Positions 52,375 to 60,253 of a stretch of 64,000 bases of DNA are shown one piece after another. The translations under genes were made by a program, and so were the position numbers. The stretch's first letter is position 1; each line of letters opens with the position of its first letter. The notes beneath the pieces are model-generated. The model made no database searches, was not told the DNA's origin, and saw only the letters and a list, made by a program, of their open reading frames with translations. Source of the stretch: Nocardioidaceae bacterium (GTDB lineage Bacteria; Actinomycetota; Actinomycetes; Propionibacteriales; Nocardioidaceae); the NCBI GenBank assembly GCA_020636935.1, contig JACJWW010000010.1, positions 1-64,000 of the forward strand, in the 5' to 3' direction.

Positions 52375-52587
52375 GTGGTTTCGCGACCGACTGAATCAGA
52401 AGCACTGTTGACTCCGGCAGAAGTTGCCGCGATGTTCCGAGTAGATCCCAAGACGGTGACTCGCTGGGCCAAGGCCGGCAAGTTGAGCGCGATCCGCACG
52501 CTCGGTGGCCACCGCCGCTATCGCGAGTCTGAAGTCAAGGAGCTCTTGGGAGACATCATTCCCTCCCAACGCATGTCTGACGACTGA
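52375..52587 (+). CDS. bldC: BldC-type MerR/excisionase-like DNA-binding protein
   Basis: 70 residues from GTG 52375, five bases after AAGGTGA; ATG 52360 would add five residues. Core LLTPAEVAAMFRVDPKTVTRWAKAGKLSAIRTLGGHRRYRESEVKELL is almost the whole protein (quoted here in sense, from positions 52405 on) and is nearly identical to Streptomyces BldC. In Streptomyces it represses entry into development and binds head-to-tail repeats. In non-sporulating actinobacteria it is retained but its targets are unknown. A small helix-turn-helix, no effector domain. Confidence 0.94.
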   Translation: MVSRPTESEALLTPAEVAAMFRVDPKTVTRWAKAGKLSAIRTLGGHRRYRESEVKELLGDIIPSQRMSDD

Positions 52588-52659
52588 TCGCGACCCAAAC
52601 TGGGTTTGGCTCCCGACCAGGTGACCTCCGGCTAGGGGCAGCCCACAAACACGACTGAG

Positions 52660-52694
52660 ACAACCCGGTCTCGCCGATGGCGCGGCCGGGTTGT
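52660..52694 (+). terminator. Terminator-like hairpin after bldC
   Basis: ACAACCCGG (52660-52668) pairs with CCGGGTTGT (52686-52694) with a 17-base GC-rich loop, and GTTGTCC follows. It lies 73 bases beyond the bldC stop and 57 before the next gene. Confidence 0.55.
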
Positions 52695-52751
52695 GTTGTC
52701 CGTGAATACGCTGCCCACGGGGACTCTTTGGCCCCCTGATAGACAAGACCA

Positions 52752-53225
52752 ATGAGCAGTCTGCGACAGCGCCCCAAGTTTCTGGAAACCAACACCTTCC
52801 ACACGGCGATGAAGCAATTGTCGAGGGCCCACGTGGGCCTTTATCGGCGTACTCGAGGCAAGTTGGGGGCCACGATGCCCGTCTCCGCGCGACTGTGGCT
52901 CCCCGTTTGCCTGTTGACTCACGCAGGCCGCAAATCCGGGATTCCTCGAGTGACGCCACTGCTGTTCATGCCCGACGCAGAGCGCGTCGTACTCTTTGCA
53001 GCCCAAGGGGGCTTGCCGCAGCATCCGCAGTGGTATCTCAACCTCAAAGCCGATCCTGACTGCACGATCCAGGTCGGGTCGCAAGTCCGGCGTTTGAAGG
53101 CGCGGACGGCATCGGCTGCAGAGCGGGAGGCCTTGTGGCCACGGATGAAGCAGCACTATCCGGGTTGGGGCGCCTATCAGTCTTGGTGCGAGCGAGAGAT
53201 CCCGGTGGTGATCTGCGAGCCGTGA
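52752..53225 (+). CDS. Deazaflavin (F420)-dependent nitroreductase-family protein
   Basis: 157 residues. DDN-family: LLTHAGRKSGIPRVTPLLFMPD is the F420-binding pattern (His-Ala-Gly-Arg-Lys-Ser-Gly), followed by VLFAAQGGLPQHPQWYLNLKADPDCTIQVG. Such proteins reduce quinones, nitro compounds or unknown substrates with F420H2. No membrane anchor. The match to the family is strong; a related FMN-binding member is possible. It stops ahead of the convergent tRNA cluster, with hairpins between. Confidence 0.88.
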   Translation: MSSLRQRPKFLETNTFHTAMKQLSRAHVGLYRRTRGKLGATMPVSARLWLPVCLLTHAGRKSGIPRVTPLLFMPDAERVVLFAAQGGLPQHPQWYLNLKADPDCTIQVGSQVRRLKARTASAAEREALWPRMKQHYPGWGAYQSWCEREIPVVICEP

Positions 53226-53277
53226 TCGGCGTACGTCGGGCCGCTGCCCGCTGACTGGATGCCACCCAGATGACAAA

Positions 53278-53302
53278 CGCCCCGCCTGAGTGAGACGGGG
53301 CG
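53278..53302 (-). terminator. Terminator of the tRNA-Glu/Asp/Phe cluster
   Basis: CGCCCCG and CGGGGCG, seven perfect pairs around an 11-base loop, followed on the minus strand by TTTGTC. It lies 25 bases past the tRNA-Phe 3' end. A second hairpin (CCCAGG-tcaag-CCTGGG, 53306-53322) lies just before it. Both may also serve the plus-strand gene ending at 53225. Confidence 0.75.
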
Positions 53303-53327
53303 CTGCCCAGGTCAAGCCTGGGAGTGG

Positions 53328-53401
53328 TGGGCAGGGGCGGGGTCGAACCGCCGACCTTCCACTTTTCAGGCGGACGCTCGTACCAACTGAGCTACCTGCC
53401 C
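53328..53401 (-). tRNA. tRNA-Phe (GAA)
   Basis: 74 nt. Acceptor GGGCAGG/CCTGCCC, discriminator A; D-loop AGCTCAGTTGGTA; anticodon loop CTGAAAA (GAA); T-arm GGTTCGACCCC. CCA is not encoded. Last of three co-oriented tRNA genes. Confidence 0.96.
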
Positions 53402-53422
53402 ACTGAGGTGGTGAAACCTCAG

Positions 53423-53496
53423 CGACCCCGACGGGACTCGAACCCGCGACCTCCGCCGTGACAGGGCGGCGCGCTAACCAACTGCGCCACGGGGCC
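53423..53496 (-). tRNA. tRNA-Asp (GTC)
   Basis: 74 nt. Acceptor GGCCCCG/CGGGGTC, discriminator G; D-arm GGCGCAGTTGGTTAGCGC; anticodon loop CTGTCAC (GTC); T-arm GGGTTCGAGTCCC. CCA is not encoded. Middle gene of the cluster. Confidence 0.97.
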
Positions 53497-53563
53497 TGGC
53501 TTTGACTCACGTTTTTGTGAGCCACGGAATGGTATCCCACTGCTGGGCTACTGCACCAATCCG

Positions 53564-53636
53564 CACCCCCAACGGGATTCGAACCCGTGCTACCGCCGTG
53601 AAAGGGCGGCGTCCTAGGCCACTAGACGATGGGGGC
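53564..53636 (-). tRNA. tRNA-Glu (TTC)
   Basis: 73 nt. Acceptor GCCCCCA/TGGGGGT (terminal pair G-U), discriminator G; D-arm CGTCTAGTGGCCTAGGACG; anticodon loop CTTTCAC (TTC); T-arm GGGTTCGAATCCC. First gene of the cluster, 73 bases from Asp; a small CTCAC/GTGAG hairpin lies between them. Confidence 0.96.
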
Positions 53637-53658
53637 CTGTCGCTGTTGCGACTGCACA

Positions 53659-53686
53659 ATCATAGGGGTTGAGCCACCTTCCACAA
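53659..53686 (-). promoter_or_regulatory. Promoter of the tRNA-Glu/Asp/Phe cluster
   Basis: Minus strand TTGTGG (53686-53681), 16 bases, TATGAT (53664-53659). The -10 box matches five of six consensus bases; the start site would lie 15-20 bases before tRNA-Glu. Confidence 0.6.
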
Positions 53687-53738
53687 ATCTGGGGGCTAGG
53701 CTCTGGCCCACGCCCAGCGACGCGGAGGACTGCCAAAG

Positions 53739-54425
53739 ATGTCTGGACTGCCCGGCCCAGGCCCGCAAAAGCCCAACACGACGCCGTACGTCGTGCTCGC
53801 CGTTGTTGCCTCGCTGCTGCTGGGCGTTGCGATGTTGGGCGTCATCGGTGTGGTCACCTGGAGGAGTCTTAGCGATGACCCCTCTTTGACTCCAGAGCCT
53901 GCCCCGACGCCGACCACGCTCTCTGCCCCGGCGGAGCCGTCCCCTACGACTGGGGTTGGCGACCCGAGGCTGCGTCGCAACGATCAAGCCAACTACGCGG
54001 CATGGGTCAGCCCGACAGGCAACATCTCCTGTGTGATTGACCATGCCGAGGCTTGGTGTTGGGCCGAACAGCACACTTGGAGCATCCCGGCCCAGGATTG
54101 TGACGCCGACTGGGGAGATTCAGTGGTCCTGTGGGAGGGCGGAGCGAACTATGGCTGCCGGGGCGACCCGACTTGCATCTCGGCGATCCCAGGACAACCC
54201 GACCCCTGCGGTCTCGGCGAGGTCCGCGATGGCCTGTGGTGGGCCCGACCCTCAGATCCGGTCGCCTTCTCGCAAGGTCAGCTGGGCAACAAGGCGCTGC
54301 CCTATGGCAACAGCATCCAGATCCGTGATCTGAGATGTGACAGCCGCAAGACCGGCATGCACTGCACCCATCTGCTCACTGGCAGAGGCTTCATGATCAG
54401 CCGAGACAAGTTGGTCTTGCGCTGA
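53739..54425 (+). CDS. Membrane-anchored extracytoplasmic protein (DUF6636-like)
   Basis: 228 residues. A proline-rich start (GLPGPGPQKPNTTP), a membrane helix (about 17-42, YVVLAVVASLLLGVAMLGVIGVV), a Pro/Thr-rich linker (TPEPAPTPTTLSAPAEPSPTT) and a C-terminal beta domain with paired cysteines: SPTGNISCVIDHAEAWCWAE, CDADWGDS, GCRGDPTC, and CDSRKTGMHCTHLLTGRGF with the pattern ISC...HC...G-x-GF. That C-x-n-HCxHxxTGxGF pattern resembles small extracytoplasmic domains in mycobacterial proteins (DUF6636-like). Function unknown; call is tentative. Confidence 0.65.
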   Translation: MSGLPGPGPQKPNTTPYVVLAVVASLLLGVAMLGVIGVVTWRSLSDDPSLTPEPAPTPTTLSAPAEPSPTTGVGDPRLRRNDQANYAAWVSPTGNISCVIDHAEAWCWAEQHTWSIPAQDCDADWGDSVVLWEGGANYGCRGDPTCISAIPGQPDPCGLGEVRDGLWWARPSDPVAFSQGQLGNKALPYGNSIQIRDLRCDSRKTGMHCTHLLTGRGFMISRDKLVLR

Positions 54426-54440
54426 GTCAGGCGATGAGAT

Positions 54441-55043
54441 CTACCCGATCCATCGGGCGCGGAGTACGACATCTTCGTGGTGATGGGCGCCAGCGCCGCC
54501 GCTGACTTCGCGCTCCCGCCGCTCGTGCACGTCCACCGCCCAGCCCGGCCCCAGGTCGGCTGCGACCTCATCTACGGTGAGATAGTCGTCTGGGTCGAAG
54601 CCGTGGGCCTTGGCGTGCTCGGGGTCAAACTCCGCGTGGTGTACGACGAGCAGGGTGCCGCCTGGCGCTACGGCCTCTAGGAGCCGGGCCAGGCCCTGGC
54701 CTTCCTTGCGGATGGGCAGATAGCTGGCTGCCACAAGATCGAAGGATTCACCCTCAAGTTGGTCGATGCTGGACTCTCGCCAGTTGACGTTGACGCCAGC
54801 GCCGTCCGCAGCCTTCCTGGCCCGATCAAGAGCGACCTTGGAAATGTCGATCGCGGTGACCTGCCAGCCCTGCTGGGCAAGCCAGATCGCATCGGCGCCC
54901 TCACCGCAGCCGACTTCGAGCGCCGTACCAGGGTGCAGTGAGGTGACTTCGGCTACCAGAGCTTGGTTTGGATTGCCGCTCCAGATCTGCGACTCCTCGT
55001 CGTAGCGAGAGTCCCAGTCTTGCGGTGAATGATCGTTAGGCAC
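54441..55043 (-). CDS. SAM-dependent methyltransferase
   Basis: 200 residues from GTG 55043 (GTG 55049 possible); longer readings run through tandem repeats and the desaturase. Class I methylase: DWDSRYDEESQIWSGNPN at the start, LEVGCGEGADAIWLAQQGW (SAM loop), VTAIDISKVAL, FDLVAASYLP and GGTLLVVHH. Substrate unknown, but adjacent desaturases suggest a lipid or quinone could be a target, which is only inference. The leader carries four 18-bp repeats. Confidence 0.88.
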   Translation of the reverse strand: MPNDHSPQDWDSRYDEESQIWSGNPNQALVAEVTSLHPGTALEVGCGEGADAIWLAQQGWQVTAIDISKVALDRARKAADGAGVNVNWRESSIDQLEGESFDLVAASYLPIRKEGQGLARLLEAVAPGGTLLVVHHAEFDPEHAKAHGFDPDDYLTVDEVAADLGPGWAVDVHERREREVSGGAGAHHHEDVVLRARWIG

Positions 55044-55067
55044 CTGCACAGGGTCGCACACTGCCCC

Positions 55068-55139
55068 AGCCCTGCACCTCAGCCAAGCCCTGCACCTCAG
55101 CCAAGCCCTGCACCTCAGCCAAGCCCTGCACTTCAGCCA
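55068..55139. repeat. Four tandem copies of an 18-bp repeat
   Basis: AGCCCTGCACCTCAGCCA repeated at 55068, 55086, 55104 and 55122; the last copy has one C to T change. It spans the 3' end of the second desaturase gene and the leader of the methyltransferase. Each unit contains GAGGTGCAGGGCT on the minus strand, which resembles a ribosome-site-like purine run. Confidence 0.92.
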
Positions 55140-56299
55140 AGCACAGCAGCAGGAGCGAGTACGACGAGTGGCGCGGTGGGCGTGGAGCCTTCGGGCGTCT
55201 TGTTGGCGCCGAAGAAGTCGTTGGGCAGCGAGAGGCGGATGATCTTGCGCCACGCGGAGTACACCTGCTTGGGCAGCGATCCCGACACATAGGCGAGGTC
55301 GTATTTCTCGAACAGTTCGCGCACTCGGGGGGCGATCTCGCCGTACCTGTTGCTGGGCAGATCGGGGAAGAGATGGTGCTCGATCTGGTGGGAGAGGTTG
55401 CCGGTCATGATGTGCATCAGGGGCGGGCCGTCGATATTGGCCGAGCCCAGCATCTGGCGCACATACCACTCGTCTTTGGTCTCGCCTTCGATCGAGTCGG
55501 TCTCGAAGGTCTCCACACCCTCGGGGAAATGGCCGCACATGATCACTGCATGTGACCACACATTGCGGATCACATTGGCGGTGAAGTTGGCGGTCAGCGT
55601 CGACTTTGCTGAAGGCCCAGACATCAAGGGGTGTACGACGTAGTCCTTGGTCACCTGACGCCCCACCTTGCGCAGGGCTCCCTTCACGCGCCGCTTGAAG
55701 GCCCCGTCGATCTTCTTGCCGGTGCGCATGTATTGACCCATGTCGAGGTCGTAGAGCGTTATGCCATATTCGAAGAAGAGCGCATTGAGGAGGTTTTCAA
55801 AGGGCTGCAGCAGGTGTCGGGGTTGCCAAGGCTGGTCTTCGTCGACGCGCATGATCCCGTAGCCAAGGTCGTTGTCTTTGCCGATGACATTTGTGTAGGT
55901 GTGGTGCATGTCGTTGTGGGTGCGCTTCCACTGCTCGGCAGGGGAGGCGTGATCCCACTCCCAAGTGCTGGAATGGATCTTGGGGTCGCGCATCCAGTCC
56001 CATTGACCATGCAAGACGTTGTGGCCGATCTCCATGTTTTCCAAGATCTTGGCCACTGCGAGCCCAGCTGTGCCGACCACCCACGCAGGTCGCCATTTGC
56101 TGAACAACAGCACAGCTCGGCTGCCCAACTCCAGGCTGCGCTGCACCTGGATCACCCGTCTGATGTACGCCGCATCGCGCGCTCCACGCGACTCCAAGAC
56201 GTCGCGGCGGATCGCTTCGAGCTCCCGCCCGATTGCTTGGACGTCTTCGGAGCTGAGGTGTGCGATTTGGTTGTCTGCCTTGCGGCTGATTACGGTCAC
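55133..56299 (-). CDS. Membrane fatty-acid desaturase (second of tandem pair)
   Basis: 388 residues. Acyl-lipid/acyl-CoA desaturase with three histidine boxes: HNVLHGQWDWM (HxxxH), HNDMHHTYTN (HxxHH-like) and NLSHQIEHHLFPD (QxxHH), plus membrane helices (about 62-90, 160-190, 235-260). Di-iron enzyme using O2 and electrons from the reductase encoded upstream. ATGA overlap with the first desaturase. ~60-70% similar to its neighbour by eye, so a tandem duplicate. Substrate chain and double-bond position unknown. Confidence 0.93.
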   Translation of the reverse strand: MTVISRKADNQIAHLSSEDVQAIGRELEAIRRDVLESRGARDAAYIRRVIQVQRSLELGSRAVLLFSKWRPAWVVGTAGLAVAKILENMEIGHNVLHGQWDWMRDPKIHSSTWEWDHASPAEQWKRTHNDMHHTYTNVIGKDNDLGYGIMRVDEDQPWQPRHLLQPFENLLNALFFEYGITLYDLDMGQYMRTGKKIDGAFKRRVKGALRKVGRQVTKDYVVHPLMSGPSAKSTLTANFTANVIRNVWSHAVIMCGHFPEGVETFETDSIEGETKDEWYVRQMLGSANIDGPPLMHIMTGNLSHQIEHHLFPDLPSNRYGEIAPRVRELFEKYDLAYVSGSLPKQVYSAWRKIIRLSLPNDFFGANKTPEGSTPTAPLVVLAPAAVLG

Positions 56300-57462
56300 G
56301 CGACGGCTTCAGCGGTCTGCGTGCGCTTGGGCATCGCAACGGGGGCAGGGGTCTTGTTGGTCATGCCCATGAAGTCGTTGGGCAGCGACAGGCGCACGAT
56401 CTTGTGCCATGCGGAGTACACCTGCTTGGGCAGTGAACCAGTGACGTAGGGCAGGTCGTATTTGTCGAACAATGCCTTTACCTGCACCGAGATCTCGGCA
56501 TACCTGTTGCTGGGCAGGTCGGGGTAGAGGTGGTGCTCGATCTGGAAGGACAGGTTGCCGGTCATCAGGTGCATCAGCTTGGAGCCATCGATGTTGGCCG
56601 AGCCGAGCATCTGGCGGATGTACCACTCGTCCTTGGTCTCGCCCTCGATCGACTTCTTCTCGAAGGTGGCCACGCCTTCAGGGAAGTGACCGCACATGAT
56701 CACCGAGTGGGTCCACAGATTGCGGACCAGGTTGGCGGTGAAGTTGGCGCTCATCGTGTGCAGAGCAGAGGGGCCGGACAACAACGGGTGGATCAGGTAG
56801 TCCTTCTTGGCCTGGCGCCCGATCTTGCGCAGCACCTGCTTGGCGCGGGCCCGGAACTCCGGATTGCTGCGGTGCTTCTTTTGCAGGTTGCGACCCAACT
56901 GCAGGTCATAGGCCGCGATGCCGTACTCAAAGAAGCAGGCGTTGATGAAATTCCACATCGGCTGGAAGAGGAAGAAGGGCGACCAGCGCTGGTCTTCGTC
57001 GACCCGCATGATGCCGTAGCCGAGATCGTTGTCTTTGCCGACGACGTTGGTGTAGGTGTGGTGCACTTCGTTGTGGGCGTGCTTCCACTGCTCGGATGGG
57101 GAGGCGTTGTCCCACTCCCAGGTGCGCGAGTGGATCTTGGGGTCGCGCATCCAGTCCCATTGCCCATGCATGACGTTGTGGCCGATCTCCATGTTTTCCA
57201 AGATCTTGGCCAGCGACAGGCCGGCGGTGCCGACAAACCATGCCGGCGGGAAGAGCGAGAAGAGCAACACCGCACGCGAGCCGAGCTCAAGCTTGCGTTG
57301 TACGTCGATCACCTTGCGGATGTACGCCGCATCCGACTCGCCGCGGCTGTCGAGGATCTCCTGGCGGATCCGCTCGAGCTCGCTCCCGATTGCTTCGATG
57401 TCTTCGGGGGTGAGGTGAGCTACGGGATTGTCGGACTCGGCTTGCTTCTGGATGACGGTCAT
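56296..57462 (-). CDS. Membrane fatty-acid desaturase (first of tandem pair)
   Basis: 388 residues, same architecture as the next gene: HNVMHGQWDWM, HNEVHHTYTN and LSFQIEHHLYPD, with the C-terminal part ending MTNKTPAPVAMPKRTQ. Good ribosome site (AAGGAATC) before the ATG. It lies 26 bases after the reductase stop; its stop overlaps the second desaturase start. Resembles DesA3-type stearoyl-CoA desaturase of mycobacteria, which introduces a cis-9 bond using a ferredoxin reductase partner. Tandem pair implies two substrates or two positions. Confidence 0.94.
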   Translation of the reverse strand: MTVIQKQAESDNPVAHLTPEDIEAIGSELERIRQEILDSRGESDAAYIRKVIDVQRKLELGSRAVLLFSLFPPAWFVGTAGLSLAKILENMEIGHNVMHGQWDWMRDPKIHSRTWEWDNASPSEQWKHAHNEVHHTYTNVVGKDNDLGYGIMRVDEDQRWSPFFLFQPMWNFINACFFEYGIAAYDLQLGRNLQKKHRSNPEFRARAKQVLRKIGRQAKKDYLIHPLLSGPSALHTMSANFTANLVRNLWTHSVIMCGHFPEGVATFEKKSIEGETKDEWYIRQMLGSANIDGSKLMHLMTGNLSFQIEHHLYPDLPSNRYAEISVQVKALFDKYDLPYVTGSLPKQVYSAWHKIVRLSLPNDFMGMTNKTPAPVAMPKRTQTAEAVA

Positions 57463-57488
57463 GGAGATTCCTTAAGGATGTGGCGTGG

Positions 57489-58568
57489 TTAGTGGTCGAA
57501 TGTGCAGGCGCCGGCTGCGGCGTTGATGCAGGTCTGGACTCTTACGTTGTCGCTCTCGGTGACGCTGGTGATCTCGCCATTGCGTAGGTCGCGCACGACG
57601 CCTTCCTTCAAGGGCAAGACACAGGTGAAACAGATGCCCATCCGGCAGCCGCTGGGCATCAACACGCCCGCTTCTTCGGCGGCTTCCATCAAGGTGGTGG
57701 CTCCATCGACATCGATGGTCACTCCGCTCTTGGCGAAGGTGACCGTGCCACCCTCTCCGGGCTCGACATAGGTGGCTCGGAATTTCTCCACCTGCAAGGG
57801 CACCTCTTTGGTGTCGTGGAAGGACTCCAAAGCGTCGAGCAGCCCGCCCGGCCCGCAGGCGTAGGTGGTGCGCTCGGCCAGGTCGGGCACGAGTTCGCCA
57901 AGGGCGTTGACGTCGAGGATGCCGTGCTGATCGTCGTACCTCGCGATCAGGCGGATCGCGCCGGCCTCGTCGAGCGAGCGCAGGTTGTCGATGAAGATCG
58001 ACTCTGGCTGGCTGGGGGCCACGTGGACGACGACGATGTCGAAGTTGTCGCTGCGCTCGAGGCGGAGTACGCCGTCGTCGGTGACCGGGAAGAGATTGCG
58101 CAAGATGCCGATCACCGGGGTGATCCCTGAGCCGGCGGTGATAAAGGTGAAGCGGCCGCCTTCAGGGGGGAGTACGAAGTCGCCCGCGGCCTGCTCAAGG
58201 TGCACGAGGGTGCCTGGCTTGGTATGACGCACCAAGTGGTTGCTGACCAACCCGTCGGGGACAGCCTTGACTGTGACCGAGATCCGGCCGTCGCCGCGGG
58301 GGCCGTGGGTCAGTGAGTAGGGACGCCAGGTGCGGACGCCGTCGATGTCGACCCCGATGCGGACATATTGACCGGGCACGTGGCCGGCCCAGTCGGCGCC
58401 GGCGCGGATCACGATCGTGGCCGCATCGGCGGTCTCCATGTGGATCTCTTCGATGCGCCCGCGCAGGTCAGCACCCTTGCGCAGCGGGTCGAACATGTCG
58501 AAATAGTCGGCAGGCACCAATGGGGTGGCCAGCGCCTCTGCGACACGGGTCAGTCCTTCTCTAAGCAC
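57489..58568 (-). CDS. Ferredoxin/NAD(P)H reductase partner of the desaturases
   Basis: 359 residues. Order: FAD-binding RPYSLTHGPRGDG, NAD-binding FITAGSGITPVIGILR and TYACGPGGLLDAL, then a C-terminal [2Fe-2S] plant-type ferredoxin domain with CRMGICFTCVLPL and a fourth cysteine in NVRVQTCINAAAG. It passes electrons from NAD(P)H to the desaturase di-iron site. It is the counterpart of mycobacterial Rv3230c for DesA3. Same operon as the two desaturases, first gene. Confidence 0.94.
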   Translation of the reverse strand: MLREGLTRVAEALATPLVPADYFDMFDPLRKGADLRGRIEEIHMETADAATIVIRAGADWAGHVPGQYVRIGVDIDGVRTWRPYSLTHGPRGDGRISVTVKAVPDGLVSNHLVRHTKPGTLVHLEQAAGDFVLPPEGGRFTFITAGSGITPVIGILRNLFPVTDDGVLRLERSDNFDIVVVHVAPSQPESIFIDNLRSLDEAGAIRLIARYDDQHGILDVNALGELVPDLAERTTYACGPGGLLDALESFHDTKEVPLQVEKFRATYVEPGEGGTVTFAKSGVTIDVDGATTLMEAAEEAGVLMPSGCRMGICFTCVLPLKEGVVRDLRNGEITSVTESDNVRVQTCINAAAGACTFDH

Positions 58569-58655
58569 GCTCTCCAGTGTGCATGTCGAAAGGGGGTAAA
58601 ATCATGACTCCAGCAGGTGAACTTTATATCGATCTTTGTTCGTAGGTGACAAAAC

Positions 58656-59801
58656 TTGGCAGCACGCAATTCGTTCGGCCTCAACCAGAAGGCAGTCAAA
58701 CGCCTGCACGCTCAGATGACTTCGGTGTCTGATGATGTCGTCGAGGCGATCATCGAAGAAGTGCCTTACTACACCGATGCGCTCTCTGGGCCGATGGGCC
58801 AGATCATCCGCGATGCCGTGCAGGTGGCTCTCACCGGCTTCATCACAGTCGCCTCAAGTAGCGGAGACTCGGCTCAACCTCGAGCAGCCGCACTCTCGGG
58901 TGCCTACGACCTCGGCCGTGGCGAGGCACGTAGCGGCCGCAGCGCCGAGGCGCTCCTGTCGGCCTATCGGATCGGGGCCCGGGTCTCCTGGGAGCGGCTG
59001 TCCGCCGAGACCGTGCAGGCAGGTGCTGACGGCGCTGCGGTCGCCAACTTCGCCTCCTTGGTCTTCGACTACATCGACCAACTCTCCGCGGCCAGTGTCT
59101 CGGGCCACGCCGACGAAACTGCCCGCTCTGGCCAAGCCCGCGAGCGACTCCTCGAAGGGCTCGCCACCGACCTCCTCGAAGGCACCCTCACCCCTGCACT
59201 TGTTGAGCAGACCCAGGCCGCAGAATGGGCGCCACCGGCGACCTTCACCGTCGTACTCGCGCCACGAGAGCAGGCCCGGTCGGTCATCACCGAGCTGCGT
59301 GACGACGTACTCCGTGCCCGCGCCGACTTCCTGGAAGGGTATGTGGTTTTGCTGGTGCCTGACGCCCACGGCCCGGCGCGGGCCAGGTTGATCCGGCAGT
59401 TGCGCAACTGGTCTGCGATCGTTGGCCCGGCCAGGCCTTGGCAGGAAGCGGCTTCGTCGTACGCGAGGGCCGAGCATGTTCTGGAGTTGGGTCTTGGCCC
59501 CGACAGCGAGGCTCACCTGTCGACCTTGATCTTGAACTCCGACCCGATGGCTCTTCGCGACCTCAGGGATCGCGTGCTTGAGCCACTCTCCGACCTGACC
59601 GAGTCGACCCGCGCCAAACTCGTCGAGACGCTGCGAGCTTGGCTGCTCCATCAAGGCCGCCGCGAAGACATCGCCCGAGTGCTGTTCGTGCATCCTCAGA
59701 CCGTGCGCTATCGCATTGGTCAACTCCGTGAGGCCTACGGCGACCGCCTCGATGACCCCGCCTGGATCCTCGACCTCACGATCGCGCTCGGGGAGGGCTA
59801 G
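58656..59801 (+). CDS. PucR-type transcriptional regulator
   Basis: 381 residues from TTG 58656. The C-terminal HTH_30 (PucR) domain reads LVETLRAWLLHQGRREDIARVLFVHPQTVRYRIGQLREAYGD (residues ~325-366). The N-terminal half is a helical domain with no known ligand motif (EAIIEEVPYYTDALSG; SAYRIGARVSWERL), as in CdaR-like or GGDEF-type PucR proteins; no GGDEF motif is visible. It is divergent from the reductase-desaturase operon (87 bases between), so it is the likely controller of lipid desaturation. Convergent with crcB; palindromes lie between. Confidence 0.9.
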   Translation: MAARNSFGLNQKAVKRLHAQMTSVSDDVVEAIIEEVPYYTDALSGPMGQIIRDAVQVALTGFITVASSSGDSAQPRAAALSGAYDLGRGEARSGRSAEALLSAYRIGARVSWERLSAETVQAGADGAAVANFASLVFDYIDQLSAASVSGHADETARSGQARERLLEGLATDLLEGTLTPALVEQTQAAEWAPPATFTVVLAPREQARSVITELRDDVLRARADFLEGYVVLLVPDAHGPARARLIRQLRNWSAIVGPARPWQEAASSYARAEHVLELGLGPDSEAHLSTLILNSDPMALRDLRDRVLEPLSDLTESTRAKLVETLRAWLLHQGRREDIARVLFVHPQTVRYRIGQLREAYGDRLDDPAWILDLTIALGEG

Positions 59802-59811
59802 CCGCTCTCGG

Positions 59812-59895
59812 TTTCACTGGTCACCCAGTGAACTTGGCACGTAGCACCTGAAATTTCACGTGCTGCGTACGAACTTCACTGGGCAACCCGTGAAA
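59812..59895. repeat. 84-bp tripartite imperfect palindrome
   Basis: Centre GAAA/TTTC at 59853-59854. The two 42-base halves are complementary at 34 positions. Inside it are three smaller dyads: TTCACTGG-tcac-CCAGTGAA (59813-59832), ACGTAGCACCTGAAA with TTTCACGTGCTGCGT (59839-59868) and TTCACTGGG-caa-CCCGTGAA (59876-59895). It is in the convergent gap between the PucR gene and crcB and could act as a bidirectional terminator, though its symmetry goes far beyond that. Confidence 0.9.
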
Positions 59896-59929
59896 CTGGA
59901 CGGGCCCAAGGCAACTCCCCGGGCGGGGG

Positions 59930-60253
59930 TCACCCAAGCCACACGCCAAACAGGGAGGCGGGCAGGCAGAGGCCGAGGGTGAGGGCGACATAGGGCCAAT
60001 TGACTGGGTGGTCGTGCCCCGCGGCTTGTACGGCGAACGCGCTGTAGGTGGTGAGGCCGCCGCAGAAGCCGACGCCGATCAGTGCGAGCATGCTGGGCTC
60101 GAGGTTGAAGGCGATTGCGCCGAGGATGAATGAGCCGATCACGTTGACGAGCAGGGTTCCCCAGTGCATTTCGGCTCGGTCAAGCAGGTGCCCGGCGAGA
60201 TAACGTACGCCGGATCCGATCGCGGCCCCGAGCATCACGAGTAGTGGCGTCAT
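59930..60253 (-). CDS. crcB: Fluoride channel subunit CrcB/Fluc (second)
   Basis: 107 residues, four hydrophobic helices. GFCGGLTTYSAFAVQAAG (phenylalanine-box region and central track) and LLVNVIGSFILGAIAF (conserved Asn-Val-x-Gly-Ser/Thr). Fluc proteins form dual-topology dimers that let fluoride leave the cell. Two adjacent genes encoding different subunits suggest a heterodimer of opposite orientation. ATGA overlap with the preceding crcB gene. Near-canonical length. Confidence 0.94.
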   Translation of the reverse strand: MTPLLVMLGAAIGSGVRYLAGHLLDRAEMHWGTLLVNVIGSFILGAIAFNLEPSMLALIGVGFCGGLTTYSAFAVQAAGHDHPVNWPYVALTLGLCLPASLFGVWLG

